Position numbers and translations under genes: made by a program. The notes below the pieces were generated by a model. That model did no database searches and had not been told where the DNA came from. It saw only the letters and a program-made list of their open reading frames with translations. A stretch of DNA of 64,000 nt from Labia minor (lineage: Eukaryota > Arthropoda > Insecta > Dermaptera > Spongiphoridae), in contig OY720349.1 of assembly GCA_963082975.1 (NCBI GenBank), forward strand, positions 62,680,501 through 62,744,500, written 5' to 3'. This document shows positions 10,561 to 21,340 of this stretch, one piece after another; positions within the stretch are counted from its first letter, which is position 1; every line of letters starts with the position of its first letter.

Positions 10561-12627
10561 AAAACCACTTAACTATCGTCCGATAAATTAAATTCAGTTG
10601 AAAAAAATAATAGACCTAAGTTTGGAATATAATACATTTGATATAGATAAATTTATAATTTAGATATATGTAAATGTGTATTCTATAATAATTTAAAATT
10701 TTTTTAATTTTTTTTAATTTAAGTATAAGTTTTTTATATTTTTAAATATCATGAATTTTAATGATAGGATATAAATGAGGGATTCCATTTGAAAGAAGTG
10801 AGAAATTTTATAAATTTTAATTAAAATAATTTTATTCGAAAATAAATATAGAGTTTTAATTTTGAAAAATTATTTTACAATTTTGAATATTATAAATATT
10901 AAATTAGCTTTCTTTATTATATTATCAGTAAAAAAAAAATTTCAGATTCTTATTTCTAACTAAAATTTAAATAAATTAAATTTTAAAATGTAATTACTTA
11001 ATGTTTAAAAGAATAAAATATTTATTTTAATATTATTGGTTAAATTATCAAAATTTATCTACCAATGTAAAGGATTTTATATATAATCTTTAATTTTTTA
11101 AAGATTCATACATCAATATCTATAATTAAATTGATTTTTTTTAAAATAATAATTGTTGAAAATATTTTAAAATATAAATTCTTTCAAACGTTTCCGATTT
11201 TTTTTTTTTTTTTTTTTTTTTGAGTAAAATTATTTTATTTATTAAATAAAAAATTACTTCATTTAAAAATAAATATTAATATGTTTATTAATAAATAACA
11301 TTTTAATTCAAAATAAACAAAAAAATATTGAATTTTGTATATTTTATTTAAATATTTGAAATTTGTTTAATATTAATTAAATTTTTATCTCATCACTTAA
11401 AAGTTATTGAGTTTTGAACATTAAACAAGAATGATGTAAGCAAGAACGAATACATTATTATAGAAGACTTATCTTTCGGATAAATCCTAATGATTAAAAG
11501 GGGTTGATGAGGGGTTGTAGCCAGCGTGGAGTCCTCAGCAGCCATCTATCGACCTCTACTCGAATCTCTTTATCTCCCCTTGTTAAAAGGATTCATTAAT
11601 TAACCCCCTTTTTATGAAAAACCAATTTTTAAATTCTTTAGCGTTGAAAATTTAAGATTATACATTGGAAATAGATTTGATTTTGATTTCGATATATGAT
11701 GTATTACATAATCCTTTAGACTGTTTATTTTTTAATTAAAAATTTATTTGATAAATCTTCAATTTCAAAAAATATCTAGATTAAGAGAATCATATTAAAA
11801 GTTTTAAAGTTTCTTTTATCTTTTAAAAATTTTATTATTACTCTTCTGATATAAAATAAATTTTTGAATTCAAATCATAATTTAATTAATATACTTAATA
11901 CTAGTATATTTTGAAATTATAGAATAGTTTAACAAAATAAATATCAAAAAAGTAAAAATGAAAAGCACATAAACCAAATTTTTATAACTATTAAAAGCAA
12001 TACCAAATGTAAATGTTACTCCCTCCTTTTTTATGTTTTCATTGAAATAATAAAGAAAATTGTCTTCCTAATAAAAGAAATTCGAGAATCTATTCCTACT
12101 TTTTTAATTTTTAATATTGTTTCTTGAAACTAAAAATTATCAATAATAAAAAGAAGAATTAAGTTAAAAGTATTGATTAACTTAATTTAAAGTGAAAATT
12201 TTTCAAAAAATATGCTACAAGATTACATATCTTTAAAAAAACATTTTCTATTTTAATCTTTTTTTCAGTTTAGTAATTAAAATAAACTCATATAAATAAT
12301 TTTTAATAATAATTAATAAAATACCTATAAACAGAAAATGACTAAAAAAAATAAGAAGAAAATAAAATGATCTGCCATGATCATCATTCATTGTTCTTAA
12401 TCAGATTTTCTCTCGCCAGAAATAGCTCGTTAAGAAGTATAGGGCTATATTCCCCAGGGCATAGCCAGCTGATCGATTAATAGAGAATAAACACTTATGA
12501 CACGATTATTAATAAATTAATTAATTCATAATATATAACAAAAAATAAAAGGGGATTCTTTAATAACTACCATTATTTATTTGTATTTATTTGTAATATA
12601 TAAATATATTGTTAAAAATAGAAGAAA
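10561..12627. other. AT-rich intergenic DNA with two mixed islands
   Basis: Mostly very AT-rich, with a poly(T) run at 11199-11220. Two mixed-composition patches stand out: 11490-11600 (CAGCGTGGAGTCCTCAGCAGCC) and 12370-12490 (palindromic TGATCA, TTAATCAGATTTTC, GCTGATCGATTAAT). They have no frame or repeat match and could be regulatory. I see no genes. Confidence 0.5.
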
Positions 12628-13249
12628 AATAAGTTGACCTGTGGCCAGGTCTGAACCGACCGACGGTTTGAAGTAAATTAATTTCCAGCTACAGAAACAA
12701 TTTCAAATAATTTTAATATATCTATTAATGCAATAAAAAAACAGATAGGCATATAAGATAAATATTTTTAATTTTATTTTATTTATAATATATATGTAAG
12801 ACCAGGCTGTGACGTCTTGAATGGCTGGATGACGTCATATAATTTTAAATTAAGAAAAAACTAATAAAGATGATTTTTCTCGAGGATATAACCAATACAA
12901 AGTGCATGATTCGTGGTGATATGTAAAAAATCTCCTCATGTGAAATTTGGTGTGAAAATAACCCTTCCCTTCCTATCGTCGATCGCTAATACTACCACTT
13001 CCGGTTTCCGGATTTGCACCAAAAGTTGATCCATTCATCATACTGATACATTAAGCAAATATACCAAATTTCATCAAAATCCGTAGATCCGTTCAAGCTG
13101 TACACATCTATATGGACGGACGGACAGACATCATGCTAAAAATACTTTTTTCTGTTAAGAAAATGCTTGATTCGTGGAGATATGTAAAAATCTCCACATG
13201 TGAAATTTGGTATGAAAACAATACCTCCCTTACTATCGTCGGTCAGTAA
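12628..13249 (-). mobile_element. family C Helentron-like element, long form
   Basis: Minus-strand copy. The 3' end lies at 12628-12670 (GTTGACCTGTGGCCAGGTC hairpin, then ACCGACCGACGG in + orientation). CRE-type octamers are at 12810-12817 (last base changed) and 12830-12837. A 5'-like end motif occurs inside at about 12974-12990 (CCTATCGTCGATCGCTAA). A further block then leads to the terminal ACTATCGTCGGTCAGTAA at 13232-13249. The same internal motif starts the copy at 40194, so the long form with two stacked 5' regions is a real subfamily. Confidence 0.8.
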
Positions 13250-13273
13250 AAATTATATTAATTAATTTTTTCA

Positions 13274-13414
13274 ACGCTTCGGTAGTTTAGTGGTTAGCAT
13301 GACAGTCTACCACCCTGAAGACTCTAGAATTCGGGTCTAGGGAAATTCAGTAATTAATAATTTCTCTTTAAAACACTGTGTGATCCTCAGGGTCTATCCG
13401 CAAATAATAAATAA
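13274..13414 (+). mobile_element. tRNA-derived SINE with target-site duplication
   Basis: The head GGTAGTTTAGTGGTTAGCATG (about 13281-13301) is a good pol III box A region of Asp/Glu tRNA type. ATTCGGGTCTAGGG near 13330 is a degenerate box B. The body ends GGTCTATCCG and then AAATAATAAATAA. Perfect 11-bp direct repeats TAATTTTTTCA flank it (13263-13273 and 13415-13425). Short length, tRNA-like promoter, simple tail and target-site duplication together make this a convincing SINE insertion. It is not a functional tRNA: the stems do not pair well. Confidence 0.85.
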
Positions 13415-13624
13415 TAATTTTTTCATTAAAATCTAAAAAACTCTTCTTGTCTTCTTGGTTTTATACATGAAATAATCTAAAATAATAAGAAGAATATACA
13501 TAATAATAGATAAGAATACATAGCTCATTGAATACAATCAAAAAGATGATGAAAAAATGATAATTAATCCGATTAAATCTAGAAATTTTCCTATTTCGAT
13601 GATGTTTGTTTGTTCTTTTTCTCC

Positions 13625-13872
13625 ATCGATCAATGATCTGTCTCGATTCTTGTTCCATGCATAACGCTTGTGGTAATGTTAAGTGTGAGTGAATATCTGT
13701 TGGTCTGCCTGTGTACCAACGAGCGATTTATTGATTCTATCGAATCGAGCGCGGGTTCAATTTCTCCCGGTGGGCGGGACTTGCCGATCGCGTCAAGGGA
13801 AAAGGGGTGTGGCTTACGTCGGGGATTGGCTTTCACGCAGAAAGAATCGGAAACCCGGCGCGGAACCGCCAT
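13625..13872 (+). promoter_or_regulatory. candidate promoter of a spliced transcript
   Basis: A GC-rich island ends in sequence typical of a proximal promoter: GGTGGGCGGGACTTG (GC box) near 13770, GGGGTGTGGC near 13804, CTTACGTCGG near 13813, GGGGATTGGC (inverted CCAAT) near 13821, and TCAGT in AGTCAGTTAGTTC near 13878, which resembles an arthropod initiator. It lies just upstream of a good donor at 14006. Open frames across it lack an ATG start and are attributed to GC content. The start site is inferred. Confidence 0.45.
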
Positions 13873-14336
13873 CAAAGCCAGTCAGTTAGTTCACTGGAGA
13901 ATCGACCACAGCTGACACCATCACAGTGCAATCGGCAAAAATTGTTCATTTTTGACGAGCATTTCTCGATCCTATTTTATTCATTTTTAAACGAATTATC
14001 AACAGGTATGTCTGGACAAATATTATAAAAATTTATTATCAAAATTAATTATCAATATTAATTAATTAATGATTAAAATTCATTAATTTGTTCCCTTATT
14101 CGATATGTAGGTATGTATTTTTTACTTAATCTTGTATTCTTCAATCAAGTTAAAACTAAACAAAAATCAATGAATTTAAAATGTAATTATTTTTTTTTCT
14201 TCAGACCATATTCAATTTTTTTAGAAGTGTTTTTGAATGGGAGTGAATGTGTTATAAAATGGAACGTTTGTATGTGTTAAAATGCATGACCTCAGTTCAA
14301 CTGGAGCTGATTGTAAATAAAATTGTAACAAAATAA
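13873..14336 (+). other. candidate two-exon transcript unit
   Basis: Putative exon 1 (about 13878-14005) ends AACAG and is followed by donor GTATGT at 14006. The acceptor is an excellent TTTTTTTTCTTCAG ending at 14204, giving a 199-bp intron. Exon 2 (14205 onward) carries an ATG frame of 25 codons (14259-14336; begins MERLYVLKCM) and an AATAAA at 14316-14321, inside that frame. This could be the 5' UTR and first exon of a longer gene, or a short non-coding or micropeptide RNA. I recognise no protein family. Splice-signal quality and the upstream promoter-like island are the only support. Confidence 0.35.
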
Positions 14337-14526
14337 TCCATTATATTGTAAATGTATAAAAATGTTATTATATTTAACTGAGAGAGAGAGAAATAAATAT
14401 AAATTGATATTTAATGACGTGTGATTTTATTGAAATTCCTATTTCTTTTCTTTTACTTTTTATTTATAAACTTTAGTTATGTAAAATAGGTCACTATCAT
14501 AAACGATATAAAAAAAATTGGACATT

Positions 14527-14804
14527 CAGGGATGTATATTTAGCCTATTACCAGTGGGTTTCCGCCGTCCGCGGAAGTCAAATTTGCCCCCTCCCTCCCT
14601 CATTAAGATATATCAATTGAAAACGCTCTAAGAACTACAAATACTCAAAGGAACTTTTCAGTAAAATACATTATTTTTTATTATTATATAATGTACAGGG
14701 AATAGATAAAGATGACATGAAGATAGATATTATAGATTGTGAAATTTTGTCGCCCTCAAAAGGTGACGCCCAGAGCGAGCCGCTCCCACTACGCTTCGAC
14801 ACTG
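14527..14804. mobile_element. possible hAT-type MITE
   Basis: The left edge begins CAGGGATGTATATTTAG. The right edge, read on the minus strand, begins CAGTGTCGAAGCGTAG and is followed by GTGGGAGCGGCTC. The CAG start and GC-rich subterminal sequence in an AT-rich setting are hAT-like. I find no convincing 8-bp target-site duplication (TGGACATT versus CTTTTACT), so the boundaries are uncertain. Confidence 0.4.
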
Positions 14805-14946
14805 CTTTTACTTTCATCAAAGGAAGAAAGGAAAGTATAAATTTTAAATTTGTTTAATATTTTTTAAATTAAGGATTAGATATAAATATATAAAATAAAT
14901 ATATAATTTACATACTATAGGAAGAAAATTTATTGAATAATTATAA

Positions 14947-15939
14947 TCTATATATATAAAAGGCAATGTCTGTCTGTGTCTGTCTCGCCTAAACTCAAAA
15001 ACTACCCGACAGATTGCGATGAAACTTTCAGGGATTGTTGTGGGCATACCAAGGAAGGTTAATTAAATCCAAAATTAATTTAATTAGTAATATTTTGGTA
15101 AAAGTCTATTCATGGTTAGCATGGTTACAAAAAAATTAAAAATATTAATAAAATTTATCAAAATAATAAGTTGAAAAGATTTCCAATTATTTTTATTTAT
15201 TTATTGTAAATTTTTCAAACTGTCAACCCATAATAACAGTTGTAATAAAAATAAAAATATAAATCACAATGTAAATAAAATATTGAATCGTTTTATTTAT
15301 ATTGTTTCAATATTTATTAAATTTATATATAGATTTATTTACATATTTAAATGTATATTTCCTAAATTTATTTGTTGATTCTTAATAATAATAAATCCAA
15401 TTACTTTCTTCAATTTTTTTTTTATTTAAAAGCATATTCAGCATTGAAATTGCCATTAAATATGCAGGTAATTGGAACTCCAACATGTAATATTAGCAAA
15501 TATTCTGAGATGGGAAAAATACTAAGATCATGTCATGTCCTATTAAATATTTTGAATTTTATTAATCAATCTAATATAATGAAAATAAATTGATACTAAG
15601 ATCATGATGTCATGTCCTATTAAATATTTTGAATTTTATTTTGAATCATACAATGGTAATGAAATATTGTAGGTAGACTTGTGAGAATCTCTATAATAAG
15701 AGAATATACTTATTCCGAAAACTATTAATTAAAATGTAATAACTATTAACAAAAAAAAAAAATAAATATAAAAATGTAATAATAAAAAATAAAATTTCAA
15801 TTATATTCATTTAATAAATTATTATTCTTATTCTTATTATTATTATTATTATTTGTAATAATTCCAATAAAAATAAATAAAAATAAAAAACAAAAAAAAG
15901 TGCAATTAAAACTAAAATTTTAATTATATTCATTTAATA

Positions 15940-15981
<42 letters not shown>

Positions 15982-16058
15982 GTGTTCAGTTATCACATAC
16001 GTATATATGTATGTATATAGACACACATATAAAAGCGATGCTTTGCCGGGTTTGCTAG
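14947..16058 (+). mobile_element. Helitron family 1, full-length non-autonomous copy
   Basis: 1112 bp with canonical Helitron ends. It starts TCTATATATATAAAAGG (14947), ends TTTGCTAG (16058) and sits between host A and T. Eleven bases before CTAG is the 3' hairpin AAAGC-GAT-GCTTT (16032-16044). The 5' region has TGTCTGTCTG repeats, then CTCAAAAACTAC and GATGAAACTTTCAGGG. The interior has ATT triplet runs near 15825-15850 and 15940-15980 and an internal duplication of an AAGATCATG...TCATGTCC block (about 15521-15640). No Rep or helicase domain is present. A frame (KAYSALKLPLNMQVIGTP) is shared with the copy at 31809, possibly by common descent only. Confidence 0.9.
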
Positions 16059-16651
16059 TATATAATAAATTTATAATCTATTTATATTTTATTAAATATA
16101 TATAAGTGATTTTCCCTTACAGAAGGATGTTAAATGTAAATTTAAACGAAGTGATTTATTTTAGGTAAATAAAATATTCGAGGGAGAAAATAGACTATCA
16201 AATAAAATAAATATAAACCAACTCTTTTGGGGAGTTGCTCTTATCGAAATATATCTACTTAGTTCATAATAGCTATTAAAATATTCCTTTAGGGCTTAGT
16301 TACTCTTAGCCCTAATGGAATAGTTAATAAAAACTTCTGTTATAATGAAATATTATTTTTTTTTTTCTTTTACTTCTTTATTCCGTAGAAATCGACTAAC
16401 CTATTAAATACAAAATTTTGGATGTTAGATTTAATTTATGGATGTTAACAAACAAATTGACAAAGGGTCAAACATCCATTATTCAGGAGAATAACAGTTT
16501 AGTGAAACAATAAGAGATATATCGTTTTAGAAAAATTAAAATCATTATTTTTAAAGTTTTTGTATTATTTTTGGAATGTGGTCATTTATAATAATAAATT
16601 ATAAACAAAAGAGTAGAAAAACCCACAATTGTAGATATTTTTCTTTTTATT
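16059..16651. other. AT-rich intergenic DNA
   Basis: No gene, repeat end or RNA gene seen. A short inverted pair of AGGGCTTAGTTACTC / TTAGCCCTAATGG-type sequence occurs near 16290-16315. Confidence 0.5.
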
Positions 16652-17094
16652 TGAGCTAGAATAATGAAATTTGGTTCACGGGCATTATTCAAAATTCGTA
16701 GTTTTCTATTCTACTTTTGAGAAATGTAGCTCATCCGGAAGTGAGTCATTACTTACGACGTTTTCATTTTTTTTTCCTCTAAACTAACCGTAAATATAAA
16801 GATATATGTTTGATAGTTTTTCACATTATTAAAAATTGTATAAAACTGCTATATATAGAATTTCAGCTTGATTGAATCGCTGAAAGATCCGGAATTAATT
16901 CTATAAGGTTGACAGGCAATCACGCGCCAGCATGTGACGTGGTGACATCAACAAAGAGCCAAACACGCGTTGGTTTAATAAATATTATTTATTAATTTTA
17001 ATTTATAATTGATTTAATTTAATTTAATTTAAATATAATATATGTTATTTACTCCAATTCAAATTTGCTAGATAGTCGAGTGGAGACACTCCAG
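16652..17094 (+). mobile_element. family A Helentron-like element, 5'-truncated
   Basis: Begins at TTTGAGCTAGAATAATG in the middle of the family and runs to the intact 3' end: GCTAGATAGT (one change from GCGAGATAGT), then the hairpin and CCAG at 17091-17094. The next bases are the start of the 560-bp tandem duplication. Confidence 0.8.
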
Positions 17095-17100
17095 ATTTTT

Positions 17101-18211
17101 TTGAAGTGAAAACTTCTTTAGCGGCGTTGAGCACTTTTGCGGGATGGGGAAAAAATATAGATTTCGCGTGAGATTCCAAAACGACACCGACCCGACCGAC
17201 CGACCGATATACGCATGCGCAATACGCCAGAATGTTAGACACTAAACTTCTGATACATTCTTTACGAAATTTTACATATTTGCCATATTAAATATTATTA
17301 TTTATATTTACATTAATAATCAGTATTACTAAATTATGTATATATAAAATAAAATATTTTAATATATTATTATGTGTTAAATTATATTAAATTAATTTCT
17401 AATATATTTATATAATTTAAAATTAATTTCAGAATATATATATATATATATATATATATTAAATTATATACTATATATAATATATTATATAATATATATT
17501 TTAATAAATTAATTTTTAAATATATGTGTGTGTGTGTGTGTGTGACCGTAAAAATAAAGATATATGTTTGATAATTTTTCACATGATTAATAATTGTATA
17601 AAATTGCTATATATAGAATTTCAGCCTGATAGAATCGCTGAAAGTACCAGAATTAATTTTTTGAAGTGAAAACTTCTTTAGCGGCGTTGAGCACTTTTGC
17701 GGATGGGGAAAAAATATAGATTTCGCGTGAGATTCCAAAACGACACCGACCCGACCGACCGACCGATCTACGCATGCGCAATACGCCTGAATGTTAGACA
17801 CTAAACTTCTGATACATTCTTTACGAAATTTTACATATTTGCCATATTAAATATTATTATTTATATTTACATTAATAATCAGTATTACTAAATTATGTAT
17901 ATATAAAATAAAATATTTTAATATATTATTATGTGTTAAATTATATTAAATTAATTTCTAATATATTTATATAATTTAAAATTAATTTCAGAATATATAT
18001 ATATATATATATTAAATTATATACTATATATAATATATTATATAATATATATTTTAATAAATTAATTTTTAAATATGTGTGTGTGTGTGTGTGTGACCGT
18101 AAAAATAAAGATATATGTTTGATAATTTTTCACATGATTAATAATTGTATAAAACTGCTATATATAGAATTTCAGCCTGATAGAATCGCTGAAAGTACCA
18201 GAATTAATTTT
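17101..18211 (+). repeat. 560-bp tandem duplication with a foreign GC-rich segment
   Basis: TTGAAGTGAAAACTTC begins at 17101 and again at 17661. The two units (17101-17660 and 17661-about 18211) are nearly identical and differ by a few bases and (AT)n length. Each contains a GC-rich 180-base segment unrelated to family A (GCGGCGTTGAGCACTTTTGC, CCGACCGACCGACCG, GCATGCGC), an AT-rich stretch, (AT)n and (TG)n runs, then about 120 bases of family A interior (GACCGTAAAAATAAAG...GAATTAATTT). The small frames in the GC-rich part occur in both units and show no protein family. Confidence 0.85.
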
Positions 18212-18613
18212 TTTACACTGGAAATCTCACGCGCCAACACGTGACGTGGTGCCATCAACAAAGAGCCAAACACTCCACTATCCACTCGACTATCTTGCAA
18301 ATTTGAATTTGATTAAATAATATTTATTAATTTAAATTAAATTAAATTAATTAAATTATAATTTAATAAATATTATTTATAACATCAAAAACATCAAAAT
18401 CTCAACATCGAAAATTGAATTGCTGAAAGTACCAGAATTAATTTTTTAACACTGGAAATCTCACGCGCCAACACGTGACGTGGTGCCATCAAAAGAGAGC
18501 CAAACTTTCGCTGGTTTAATAAATATTATTTATTAATTTTAATTTATAATTGAATTAATTTAATTTAATTTAAATTAATATATGTTATTTAATCCAATTC
18601 AAATTTGCGAGAT
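18212..18613. mobile_element. family A mosaic
   Basis: Continues the second tandem unit through CACGCGCCAACACGTGACGTGG. It switches at about 18270 to an inverted family A 3' end (CCACTCGACTATCTTGC), then to a short inverted 5' piece (ACATCAAAATCTCAACATCG, about 18386-18410), and back to + orientation from 18418 to GCGAGATA at 18613. There it abuts a Helitron fragment. At least four breakpoints lie within 400 bases. Confidence 0.7.
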
Positions 18614-19170
18614 ATGCTGAATATGATTTTAAATAAAAAAAATTTTCAAGAAAGTAATTGGAATTATTAATATTAAGAATCAATAAATAAATTTATTAAA
18701 TATACATTTAAACATGTAAATTAATCTATATATAAATTTAATAAATATTCAAACAATAATTGAAACAATATAAATAAAACGATTCAATATTTTACTTACA
18801 TTGTGATTTATATTTTTATTTTTATTACAACTATTATTATGGGTATGTTATTTTTGGCAGTTTAAAAAAAATTAAAAATATTAATAAAATTTATCAAAAT
18901 AATAATTTGAAAAGATTTCCAATTATTTTTATTTATTTATTGTAAATTTTTCAATGTAACCATGGTAACCATAAATAGACTTTTACCAAAATATTACTAT
19001 TTAAATTAATTTTGGATAAATTAATTTTGGATTTAACTACACTAAAACCTTCCCTGGGACGCCCACAACAATCCCTGAAAGTTTCATCGCAATCGGACGG
19101 GTAGTTTTTGAGTATTTGACAGACACACACACACAGACAGACAGACAGACAGACATATATATATATATTC
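18614..19170 (-). mobile_element. Helitron family 1 fragment
   Basis: Reverse-strand match to the 5' half of the full-length copies. It begins TGCTGAATATG next to the family A GCGAGATA and runs through the (A)TTTATTTATTG block, ACCATGGTAACC and CATCGCAATCGGACGGGTAG to a TGTCTGTCTG repeat expanded near 19120-19155. The exact 5' TC end is obscured by the (AT) run. The 3' half is absent. Confidence 0.75.
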
Positions 19171-19880
19171 ATACACATCGTATTTTTAATATTTTTGTAA
19201 TAATAATCAGTTTGCTGAAAAAAATAATTATGAATTTTATATATATATATATACGTATATAAATTTCATTTTTCTCGTGAAGCTGTTGCGCATTCCGTCT
19301 GCTTTCAAATTTCTTACGCACAAGTTTTCACTTCTGTCGGCCAGTCCCACGACTGCCAATTCGACTTTTTTTTTATTTTATTATATTTTCCAGCTACTTT
19401 AGGTCCATGGCCATTTTCCCCTTTATTCTATAAAATTTTAAAATAAGGTTTGTTTAACATTTCTTTTCTATAATTAAATTAAATCTAATAAAAAGTGTAT
19501 AAAAAAGTATGAAGTAATAATTAATCACTAAAATAATAGTTATAAAAAAATCGAATTAAATATTAAAAAAAAAAGAATTAATACCTATTTAAAAAAAACA
19601 ACTAAATTGTATTAAACGACGATTTGGTGATACTGAAGTGAACTCCTAGATGATTTAAAAGTTCTGTAGATGGATATGATATTAACTGATGATATGTTAG
19701 AGGAGATTGAAATTCCAGGTTTTGCTAGCCTTTCCTGGTGAGTTGACAATCACACAACCCTGATTATATGTATATTAAATTTAAAATATGCTTAAGTAAA
19801 AAAAAGAAAACAAATTTAAATAAAATCAAATATAATTAAGTATTAATTTTATTATATTTTGTTTATTTAATTCAGGGTTT
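19171..19880. other. AT-rich DNA with one mixed island
   Basis: Bases 19262-19370 are of mixed composition (CTCGTGAAGCTGTTGCGC, TGTCGGCCAGTCCCACGACTG) and non-repetitive within the window, so possibly regulatory. The rest is AT-rich with no features. Confidence 0.4.
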
Positions 19881-20238
19881 TTGGTTAAAGGAGTTCAGTG
19901 AATTTCAATATCATGTTTGGTTCTTTTGATTAGGATTACCTTTGGTTTGAGGTTGAGGGGTTACAAGTTTGGCGGAGACCAATCGAACACCTTTTGATTT
20001 AGCCGAGGGGGAGTCAGAATTGGTGTTTGGTTTTAATGTTGAATATAGAGGAGGGGGGTTTGCTTTGATTTTTTTAGCTGAATATACAAGAATTTTGTTC
20101 ATATAATAATAGCGTATCAATAAATGAAACAATTTAATCTTTTAAATATTGTAACTTTCATCTTTTGTATGTTCTGAAAATCTCTCTCTCTCAACTATTG
20201 TAAAAATTTTGGCTAATAAACATACTCTTTAAAAAAAA
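19880..20238 (+). mobile_element. possible retroposon 3' end
   Basis: Ends TTGGCTAATAAACATACT...AAAAAAAAAGG: an AATAAA signal just before an A tail (20214-20238). A similar GACTAATAAACATACTTTTTAAA occurs at 27697-27719. The GC-elevated block upstream (19920-20060) is open on the minus strand with a Ser/Lys/Pro-rich translation, but I recognise no domain. A retroposed 3' end is plausible. A real gene terminus is the alternative. Confidence 0.3.
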
Positions 20239-20299
20239 AGGAGATTGAAATTAGGAAATTTGTCTACATATAGACAAATATTTTATTATTATACATTAA

Positions 20300-20600
20300 A
20301 TGACGCCACGATAAGGGTTTCCACGAATTTGTCATTTATTAAAATTGTCATTCTCCATGAAAGCTATCATTGTATGATTGGTATGAAGCAAAAAATCATT
20401 CCTTAGCCTGGATCGGTATTGAAGCGCTCATTTTGTGCTCGTCTAATTGGTTGAATCCTAGCTGAGCGACTAACCCAAATCAGTGCGTTGTTTTTGTCGC
20501 TTAACCGATCCAACCTCATCGCTTCTCAACTGGCTACCTACCATAACGCCAAACCATCTACCAGAGACATTTTAACCATTATTCTTTTATTATATCATCC
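20300..20600. promoter_or_regulatory. non-repetitive mixed-composition island
   Basis: About 300 bases with near-balanced composition (CCTGGATCGGTATTGAAGCG, GTCGCTTAACCGATCC). No frame of useful length, no splice pair and no other copy here. Candidate conserved non-coding element by composition only. Confidence 0.2.
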
Positions 20601-20821
20601 CAATAATAATCGAGATTATCAATTAACATGAATTATACTTTTTATATTTCGATATCTTTCTCATATAATAATTATATTAATTAATTATGTTAATAATTGA
20701 ATGTATTTGTTCATATAATATAGAAATAATATTAGATTGTAAGAAATTAAAAGAAGAAGAAGAATATAATAAAAGTATTTATAAAACTAATAAATTTTAA
20801 GTGTTGAAAAAAATCTTTTTA

Positions 20822-21001
20822 CCGGGAACTCTTAGCCGCGAGGTTTTAGTGACCGGTCCGCCGACTCGAGTTCGAGGGTTCAAACCTCGCCGAGTGCATC
20901 GATATATAAATATAAATATAAATATAAATTAAAATAATAAATAAATCTGAGAAAGCTGGCTAAATAGAGATATATTCCGAAAAAGCCAAAAAAAAAAAAA
21001 T
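20822..21001 (+). mobile_element. SINE-like element with poly(A) tail
   Basis: The head has TAGCCGCGAGG (20833-20843, imperfect box A) and GGTTCAAACCT (20877-20887, good box B). A TATAAATATAAATATAAA stretch and a body (AGAAAGCTGGCTAAATAG) follow, then an A run ending at 21000. The 8-bp sequence TCTTTTTA flanks it at 20814-20821 and 21002-21009. The head is unlike that of the 13274 SINE, so this is a second family. The box A mismatch and the AT-rich duplication lower certainty. Confidence 0.65.
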
Positions 21002-21009
21002 TCTTTTTA

Positions 21010-21297
21010 AAGAAATATTAAATAGGTGAAATTTAATTTTATGAAAAAGAAAATAATTTAAATACAATTTTTTTAAAAATACCTACATTCATGAAGTTTT
21101 CCATCCAAGTTTCACAGAATCAGACAGGAACAAGAAGACCTCCTATTCTTCTAAATAATATATGTTTGTATATATATATATATTTAAAGTACTTAATATT
21201 AAAAAAAAATATTAATAGAAATAAACTAATAAATATAATAATTAATGCAGTCTTGATAGATCCCCAGAAAGTAATGGTAATATTATTTATTTCTATA

Positions 21298-21340
<43 letters not shown>

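Noticed and set aside
17045..17801. Two similar 64-65 codon minus-strand frames at 17.05 and 17.61 kb
   Set aside because: They are similar only because they lie in a recent 560-bp tandem duplication. No start context, domain or splice support.
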